DNA of 64,000 nucleotides from Pseudocercospora fijiensis CIRAD86 (lineage: Eukaryota; Ascomycota; Dothideomycetes; Mycosphaerellales; Mycosphaerellaceae): NCBI RefSeq assembly GCF_000340215.1, contig NW_006921539.1, forward strand, positions 2,756,056 through 2,820,055, read 5' to 3'. This document shows, one piece after another, positions 56,852-64,000 of this stretch (within the stretch, counting starts at the first letter, position 1; each line of letters begins with the position of its first letter). Below the pieces are notes generated by a model, which did no database searches, was not told the origin of the DNA, and was given only the letters and a program-made list of their open reading frames with translations. Position numbers and translations under genes: made by a program.

Positions 56852-59850
56852 TTATTCTGCCTGTTTCTCTATCTGTTTCTTCGACCGCTTCGGCGGCTTC
56901 TTCTTACTCGTAGTATCTACGCTCTTACCCTTCCGCTTCTTACTCGCTATCGCATCTAGCGGCGGCGCCTTCGAGGTATTATAATAACGCGATAGTATAT
57001 TGCTTAGAAGTAGTAGTTGTAGTAGCTTCGGCGGTTGCGACGGCGTAATATTAGTAGAAGAGTTACTATTCTTAAAGTAAGTTAGTACTAACTATATAAA
57101 CTCGCGCTTAATATTATTGCCGGACTTATAGAAGACTAATAGTATCTTCGAGATTACCTACGTATACTTCTCGTTGTCTTCTTTAAGGCCTTCTTCGTTA
57201 TATATACGCTCTAGCTTATAGATTAACTCGTACGCCTCCGTAAGCGTCTCGCGTACGTTAAGTCGATAGGTAGGCGCGTAAGGTGCCGCAGTTATAGTAT
57301 CTAGATTACCTCCTTAGTAAGGCGCGTCTTCTATCTCGTAGACCTCGAGTGCGCGGCCTTTAAATATACTAATTTAGTGCTGCTAGTGCGAGTCTTTAAT
57401 AATAGTACGAAGAAGAGTAATATAATAAAACTAGAGGTAGGCGTATAGTATATAATAGCGGCGGAAGAATTTGCAGTCGCAGGTAAGGAAAGCGCGGTCC
57501 TTACTAAGCGGTCTTAGGTCTTAAAATACCTCTTTATCGAGCGCTCGACTAATTTCCGCGCCGACCTTACGTTAAATAGGCTACGGTAGGCGTAGAAGGT
57601 ATATTCGAAGCTCGTCGTCGTCGCTACGCGCGAGAGGATACATATTCGCAGCCTAGCGGTACGCTACTACGTCCGACCTAATATCCTTAATCGTTGTCTC
57701 TCGAAGTACGTATATAGCTACGCCTTTAAGTATAAAGTCCGCTACTATCGGCGCTTTATTGCTATCTATTTTAAAACAAGCGTAGAAGCTCTCGTTTATA
57801 TTTATAGTTGTATTTTGTTAGACAATTGTAGGTACGCCGCTATACCGAAAGTAGAAGGCCTAAAGGCGGATATCTTTGCCTATCTCTTACTAAAGGTAGG
57901 TCTTATTTAACGCGTAATCGGTATTTAAAGGCAGGCTATCGATAGCGGCGGAGAGTAACTATTACGCGCCTTCGAAGGAGCGGCGGTAAATAATAGCGGC
58001 TCGAAGGTATCGACGCGTCCTATTATAGGCCTTGCTACCGAAACGACGAGCGACTATCCGTTAAACGTATACGTAGTAAAGAAGGTATATTGTACGGTTT
58101 CTAAATGCTATACGAACTGCGCGTCGTTCTACCGCCGAGTCGTCTATTAATATAAATTTAGGTACCTAAATTCTATCTGTCTACGCGCTTATCTTTAATA
58201 AGAAGATAGACACAATATCGCCGTCGTTAGTAGGTAATAGTATATACGCAACCGTACGCGAAATGCCGTATTTGTCCTTTACTATAATAGTATAAAGGAA
58301 CTAACTAAGATAATTAGTCTTATACGTCGCGTCTATAAATGCGATCGTACGATAGGTTTTTAGCAGTTCTATGCCGGTTTTAGTCGCCTAAACGACGCTA
58401 TATATAGTTTCGCTATCGGTCTCGCGTACCGCTAATATATTATCGCAAAAGAGCCCTTCTATAGTAATATATTAGTAGTTGTTATAATAGAAAACCAAGA
58501 ATGTAAACAAAGGAATTCTAAAGTTTAGGATGCGGCCTACTAAGGTAAGCTAGAAGCCGGACCGAGGTGTTACCGTAGGTCCTAAATTATCTTATTAGCT
58601 CGAAGCCGAGGCTCTACGGCGCTTCCGCTTTAAGCGAAGAACTTTAGAATCTCGAGATTCTACTACTCGAATCTAGTATTTATAGGCAATCGAGTCTAAT
58701 ATCTTCCTCTATCGATTTCTATCGATTTAATAAGTTAGACGAGGCTCCGTATCGATCTATTAGTTAATCGGAGTCCGGATCGGCGGAAAGCGTCGGCCTA
58801 CTACGCTTTTTCTAACTTTAGATAGCAATAGTAAACAATACAATACTTACCTTCTCGACACTAGTTAAATAAGTCTTCCTTCTATTACTGCTATATAAGC
58901 GACGCGCCGCCGAGTTTGCTATTCCTATATACCTTCCGAAAGGCTCGCCCTAAGTTATAGACATCGTATTTCTATATCTATCGACCTCCGGCGGCATTAA
59001 ATAGCTTATACGCTACTAGGTCGTATTCCGCCTTTAGCGCCCTCTATATAGTACTTAGTATATAGCCTTAATAGACCTACCGACTAGCGGTAGTTAAGAG
59101 AGCGCTATAGCGACGAAACACGTCGAAGTTGTCTAGTTAGTAGTAATCGCTATAGTCGTCGCGACTTATACGCTATATTTAATACGCGATAATCTCCTTA
59201 CTACTACTACTTTCTTTACTATTCTTATTACTTTCCTTATTTAGCGCGTCGCTCGGACTATAAACAGCGATAACCTTTATTAATATAGTATAATCCTAAG
59301 CGCGCTCTATCTTCTTATAGTCTCTCCTTACTCCGCGGCTCTTCGTCCTATTACTCTTCTAGTACGGTTGTTTATAGAAGCGATATATATAACGCGTAGT
59401 TTCTAGGCCGCTCTTCTCGATATAGTTATAGTTCTTTACCTATATATTATTAATATATAGCTATAGCGTATACTATACTTTTACTAATGCTTTAATAGAG
59501 TTATCGAAGCCTAGAAGGATTAGTCGTTCTTACTACTTACGGAGGTTATCGACGTACGGTAACTACGCGTATTTATCGCTTAGCTTAACGAGAACTCGAG
59601 ACTTTCGAGAGCGACGATAATCGGAGGACTCGGACGCGTCTAACGCGTTATCTTTACTAGAATAGACTAATTCGTCCTCCGCCGGTCGTTTTATCGAGAA
59701 GTTAGTAATTCTAAGCTACTACCGGGCGTAATCTGCCTCTATACTATTATATTCTAACGCGAAGTCGCCCTAAGCCTCCGAGGTAAGTATACTACTACTT
59801 CTACTATCTCCGATAAGGTTACTAATTAATATAGTATTAGAAGAGATTAA
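56852..59850 (-). pseudogene. MULE transposase with SWIM zinc finger, RIP-killed
   Basis: N-terminus near 59850 (SSNTILISNLIGDSRSSS). The catalytic core lies at about 58150-58450 (LLKTYRTIAFIDATYKTNYL, then IIVKDKYGISRTVAYTI), the MULE DDE region with the first Asp. A SWIM finger at about 57430-57490 reads CDCKFFRRYYILYAYL, where Tyr replaces the later Cys and His. The Lys/Arg-rich C-terminus (KKKPPKRSKKQIEKQAE) ends at TAA 56852-56854. The transposase would cut and paste the element through its TIRs. Confidence 0.78.
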
Positions 59851-60048
59851 AGGTATAATTTAATTAATAAAGCGCTATCGAAAGAGATAGAATCTACTTA
59901 TTATAGAGGGCGGAGCGGAGCGATAGCGAGGTTAGAAGGAGTAGTAGGGGTATAGAAAATAAGAACCTAAACAAACCGGAGCGCGTCGATGCGCTAGAGC
60001 GGAAGCGTATATAATCTATACCGACCGCTACTCGCTAAGGTCTATAGA

Positions 60049-60104
60049 GCCTATTCTCGGTAGGTTAGGCGCTCGGACGCTCTTACGGGACTTTAAATAC
60101 CTAC
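60049..60104. repeat. MULE right terminal inverted repeat
   Basis: Inverted partner of 56165-56220, followed by GAAATTAG. Confidence 0.85.
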
Positions 60105-60112
60105 GAAATTAG

Positions 60113-61559
60113 ACCTCTTAGCGGTCTATATATAGCCTATAAACAACTATATAGCCTCTTCTCGTATCGGAGTAAAAGATCGACGAGACAACCTTGTTAG
60201 TCCTAACTTAGAGGCACTTCCGGCACTACTAATTGCAGTGTTCTATACTAAATTAAGGTGTCGCTTCCGAGGCTAATAAGGGAGGCTTAGCTATCGGTAT
60301 CTACTATAGGCCTCCGCAACTAGCTAGCTTCAAATTACGTATAGAGACTAACTAGGGTCAAATACTACCGTCTTTTAGTAGATGCAATAATATATTACTT
60401 TTATAGGACTTCTTATAGGTAAAGGAAAGGAAGAAGAAGCAGTTATAAAGGGCGGAAGGGGGTTTTGTTGTTTGATTAGGTGTAGGTCTGCTACTAGATT
60501 AAACTCGCTAGATTATAGGTAGGAGGACTCGAGAGTGATTATAGAGTCGCTATAGAGAGGCCGGAGGGCATATAGGGTCGTTTTATATAGGCAAAATAGT
60601 CTCTAAAGGTGTCCGCTCCCCTACTGCTTCTCTTCTACTTCTCTTTAATGCCTTATATATATACCGACGCGCACTACGCGCAGTTCGGACGGCGTCGTAG
60701 TTGCTTAGGTTATATCCGGACTCGTAGTGCACTACCTCTTCGAGACTAACGATATACTAACCTGCTAGAGGTTTATCGTCTACTAGACTAGCGTAGACTA
60801 GTATTAATTAAGCGTCTCGAGTAGGGTAAGGATAAGAGGGCGTAGTTGAGGCTGTTATTAGACCTAGTAGCGAGTAATCGTAGTAGAAGTCCTATACTAA
60901 CACTTCGGTTAGTTAGTTTAACTCTAGCATTCGATCTAGCACCTCTGCTATTTAGATTAGGCTCTCTAATACTAAGCAGGGTTAGTTTAGCTGCTATAAG
61001 GCGTCTATTAATGCTCCTACTACTGCCTAATATTAATCCCCCTCGCCTAACTAGTCTATTCTTTCTATAGTAGCGTAATCGTATACTAGAGGTCGCTCCG
61101 CCGGTTTACGACCGTCCGCCGGACTATAATAAGTTAGAAATGCAGCTCGAAGAACAACGAGAGCTTAAGAGGCAACTAGAAGGCTAAATACGTCGACCGT
61201 AGGTTAAAGTTATCGATTTAACTAAGGAAGAGTCTAGATCTTTAGATAATAACTTAGCCTCGGTTCGGATTACCCCGCGTGCCCGGCGATTCCTATTAGA
61301 TCGGAGTTAGTTAACCGAAACGCCGACTACCGATTCTTAAACTTTATCCCTAGATATAGAGTAACTCTCTTAATCGATATAATATACTAATTTATTACAC
61401 CTAACACTGCCTGCTACACTACTTGCAAACCGGCCTGCTAGACAGATAATACTACTATCTTTAAGCTCCCTTCTTTTTAGAGACCTAGGTCTACTACTAA
61501 CGTACGAAATTGCGATATAATAGACCCCCGAATAGCGACTTCTTCGCCGAGTCGTTTTG
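60113..61559. other. RIP-type DNA, unidentified
   Basis: It contains a Glu/Gln-rich frame near 61135-61200 (LEEQRELKRQLEG) and less mutated patches near 60440-60500. No domain or terminal repeat recognised. Confidence 0.4.
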
Positions 61560-62684
61560 CTATATAAACTGCGTACTACTATTAAACAACTGCACTGTAT
61601 CGTATAGTAGCTAATTAAACGCATTTCTTAATAGTCTCGAAGGGCCCTTTCGACCGTCTATAAGATCGTAAATAAGCCCTTTATACTACGGCGCTATAGA
61701 TACTATAAAGTAGATACCGAGGACTTAATCTACGTCCGAGAGGTCGTACTTGTTAACCTACTAACTCGACGACGAGGGCGTACCCTCTATATATACGTAT
61801 AAGAGCGACAGATTATCGCCTTTATTACTTAGAATGCTATAACTCGTCGTATAACCTTCCGCTAGGTGCGAGATGCTCTTAGTTTAACCTGTAGTCTATA
61901 GACAATCTCTCGTATCTATAGAAGGTATAGATACTGCCGCTACGTCGCTCGCCCTCGTCCCTTCTATAACGACCGTATTCGACGCCTAAGGCTCGAATAG
62001 GCTACATTCTACCTTAACTAGACACTCTCTAACTAGGCTAACGTTCTATAGAGTAACGAGAGTGCTATTCGTAATAGCTTACACGAGAGGCTGTTTGTAA
62101 CTCGCCGTATTAGTAAGCGCAACTAAGACGTATATTTAAGACTACGCTTTTAACGACTTCCTTATTAGATAGTTTAGGCCTATATTAGTAGTATAGGAGG
62201 CAAAGGGCTACTTCTTCTATAGAACAACAAGGATTAGGGTAATATTAATCGATATAGCTATTCTTCGAAGGTCTTACTAATCGTTTAAGAAGAAGTCTCG
62301 AGAATAAATAGTCTAATTGCTAACTAGTAATACCCTTTCGGATTTAAGCCTGCCTTATACTAAAGAACAGCGCTCTTCTAGCAAGACTCGGCTCTAGTAT
62401 ATATAGCTAACTTTACACTTAACTAACTAATAGCTCGGCGCATCGTTATTATAGATAACTAGCCTCCTTCCTTACCTAATTTAAACCCTATTAAGAACCT
62501 CTAGCGATATATAAAGTAAGCGATTAAGAGCCGCCGAGATAGGCCTACTAGACGCGTACTAAGCCTCGCTATTATCGAAGAATACTATAAGGTAACTATA
62601 GAATAGGTGTAATACTAGATTAATAGTATACTAGCTCGCTACTAGGCAGTTGTCGACGCTAAGGGTAGACATATATAGTAGTAA
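61560..62684 (+). pseudogene. Tc1/mariner-type transposase, RIP-killed
   Basis: One phase from about 61560 to TAA at 62682-62684. Recognisable are a helix-turn-helix-like start (TVYKIVNKPFILRRYRYYK), NVL-x-SNESAIRNS where the family has a catalytic Asp, QDSALVYIANFTLN and PPSLPNLNPIKNL (the W-P-P-x-S-P-D-L-N-P-I-E signature with Trp, Asp and Glu altered by RIP). The terminal inverted repeats were not found. Confidence 0.75.
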
Positions 62685-62849
62685 AGTATATTAGATAGCG
62701 CATTCTTGGTTGTCTATAGTCTATAGTACTTAGTCTTTAAACCTGCCTTCTATACGGCTTCTAAAACACCCTCCTTCTTAACCCTTATCGTTACTACCTC
62801 TAGTTAAAGATATGCGGTTCTAGGCAATCGCACTAATTGGCTTCTAACA

Positions 62850-63353
62850 CCAGGTCTCACTATACTTTAGATAGTTAGCGGTGCCACTAAGCAAGGGGTG
62901 TAATACCCTGGAACCTGCAAGCGCAGTTTCACTCCGATGCGAGAAGAGGCTGTAGAGGTAGACAAGCCGCCGCTGCAAACCTAGCCGCCGTGGCGGTTCA
63001 CTACCCTCGCATTCTTGGTCGGTATACATAGACCTCGCGGTTCTAGCGGTCCATTCCGTTTGCCAAGAGTGATTCGCCGTACGGTACGTAGACCTCTGAA
63101 GTTGGAAACGCAGTCGCAATCACGCGGGAAGGGGCATTCTGCATGTTCTTTCGCCAGCCTGAGAGGTGGAAGTGAAGTCGATGGAGTGACGCGGCGGAGA
63201 GAGTTGAGTCCGAGCGGGCAGGGCTGGGCTGTCTGGGACAAGGGTTCATGCCAGCTCAGCTCAGCTCGTCGTCGTCGTCGTCGTCGTCGTGGACAAACCT
63301 CAGCATCTGGAAGGCTGCGAAAGAAGACCTGTGCCCGAGACGCATTGGACAAG
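62850..63353. other. 5' flank of the kinase gene
   Basis: About 500 bp of normal composition after block 3, with a (CGT)8 run at 63267-63290 about 65 bp before the ATG, likely in the 5' leader. Small frames on the minus strand are not supported. Confidence 0.5.
63267..63290. repeat. (CGT)8 trinucleotide repeat
   Basis: Eight CGT units upstream of the kinase start. Confidence 0.95.
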
Positions 63354-64000
63354 ATGTCCTCGCCAACGCTGGTCGAACAATTCTCACACTACGTGCTCGA
63401 CGGCTTCTGGCAACTGGGCAACTGCTTCAACTGCTTCCCCTCCACGCCCTCGCTCAAGATCAACGGCCGATCGTTCAAGATCTTGCGACTGCTTGGAGAA
63501 GGTGGCTTCAGCTATGTCTATCTGGTGCAATCACCCGGCGACCCGACCCTCTATGCGCTCAAGAAGATACGATGTCCCTTTGGGCAGGAATCGGTGGCGC
63601 AAGCACTGAAAGAAGTCGAAGCATACAGTCTCTTCACACCTCACCCGAACATAATTCATGCCATCGACCACAGCGTCGAAAGCGAACGCGGCGATCCCGC
63701 CAACAAGACTGTTTATATACTCCTCCCATACTACCGCCGAGGCAATCTGCAGGATGCCATCAATGCGAACCTTGTCAATCGCGCGCGCTTTCCCGAACGA
63801 CGACTGATGGTACTCTTTCGCGGTGTGTGTCGCGCGCTCAAAGCCATGCACCAATATCGGGTCAAGGGCGGCGTACCTGGAGGAGAGGCGAGTCGCAAGA
63901 AGGCAAAGAAGGTGCGACAAGAAGCAGCTCGCGCCGACGCGGAAGCAGAGGAGGAAGTTGTGCATGCGAATCAGAGTCGAAGACGATCGCAAAAAGAGGA
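63354..64000 (+). CDS. STK16/Env7-like serine/threonine kinase (NAK family), 3' partial
   Basis: 215 codons open to the window edge. The sequence shows the glycine loop LLGEGGFSYVYLVQS, ATP-binding Lys in YALKKIRCPFGQ, the alpha-C Glu in KEVEAYSLF, HPNIIHAIDH and LLPYYRRGNLQDAI, all typical of the STK16/Env7 subgroup (LGEGGFSYV and LLPxxxRGxL). A charged insert (SRKKAKKVRQEAARADAEAEEE) follows the alpha-E helix, before the HRD loop, which lies outside the window. Yeast Env7 is a palmitoylated vacuole-membrane kinase that restrains membrane fusion; the Cys pair near the N-terminus (NCFNCF) could be lipidated likewise. No intron was seen in this part. Confidence 0.85.
   Translation, partial: MSSPTLVEQFSHYVLDGFWQLGNCFNCFPSTPSLKINGRSFKILRLLGEGGFSYVYLVQSPGDPTLYALKKIRCPFGQESVAQALKEVEAYSLFTPHPNIIHAIDHSVESERGDPANKTVYILLPYYRRGNLQDAINANLVNRARFPERRLMVLFRGVCRALKAMHQYRVKGGVPGGEASRKKAKKVRQEAARADAEAEEEVVHANQSRRRSQKE

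Larger units (their letters stand above)
56165..60104 (-). mobile_element. MULE (Mutator-like) DNA transposon, RIP-inactivated
   Basis: A 3.94-kb element with terminal inverted repeats of about 56 bp (56165-56220 and 60049-60104; core TTTAAAGTCCCGTAAGAGCG) flanked by an 8-9 bp duplication (C)GAAATTAG at 56156-56164 and 60104-60112. It encodes one transposase on the minus strand. TIR length, duplication length and transposase type agree on MULE. Confidence 0.85.

Noticed and set aside
60846..61070. 74-codon plus-strand Leu-rich frame
   Set aside because: RIP-type DNA rich in CTA/TTA; Leu richness is compositional.

Overview
The window is nuclear DNA of a filamentous ascomycete (Pezizomycotina; Dothideomycetes is my guess, the genus cannot be called). 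The evidence is short 58-62 bp GT-AG introns with CTAAC/CTGAC-type branch sites, typical ascomycete orthologues (OPA3-like protein, polo kinase, STK16/Env7-type kinase), and large repeat blocks carrying the mark of repeat-induced point mutation (RIP): CpA and TpG are almost gone, TpA is in excess, and former CAG/CAA/TGG codons read as TAG/TAA. No tRNA, rRNA or CRISPR array was recognised. A 259-bp run of N lies at 2039-2297.

Gene islands alternate with dead transposon blocks. Island 1 (1-9.2 kb): arylsulfotransferase-like protein, WW-domain protein, an unnamed protein, OPA3-like protein and polo-like kinase. Block 1 (9193-29474): a Tad1-type LINE bounded by a 12-bp target duplication and a TAA-rich tail. 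Its third ORF is split by a 12.3-kb LTR retrotransposon with 278-bp LTRs and an extra ORF of its own. Island 2 (29.5-34.2 kb): a carboxymuconolactone-decarboxylase-like protein and a secreted precursor made of six Kex2-bounded four-cysteine peptides. Block 2 (34.25-44.7 kb): a chromodomain Ty3/gypsy element with 5-bp target duplications, beside remains of a relative. Island 3 (44.75-49.8 kb): secreted phospholipase A2, an SRA/YDG-domain protein and an amidase. Block 3 (49.8-62.85 kb): an integrase-bearing element, a gag-protease remnant carrying a solo LTR of the block 1 family, a MULE transposon with 56-bp terminal inverted repeats, and a Tc1/mariner transposase. Island 4 (62.85 kb to the end) holds the 5' part of an STK16/Env7-like kinase.

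The most unusual items are the six-copy cysteine-rich peptide precursor at 31981-32745, a GC-rich palindrome of about 27 bp that recurs near ORF junctions of two different LTR elements, and extra ORFs of unknown function downstream of the polymerase genes in both the LINE and the LTR element. Long reading frames in the block 1 elements and in the pol of the block 2 element carry almost only RIP-type stops and no indels, so those copies seem to have been intact when RIP silenced them.
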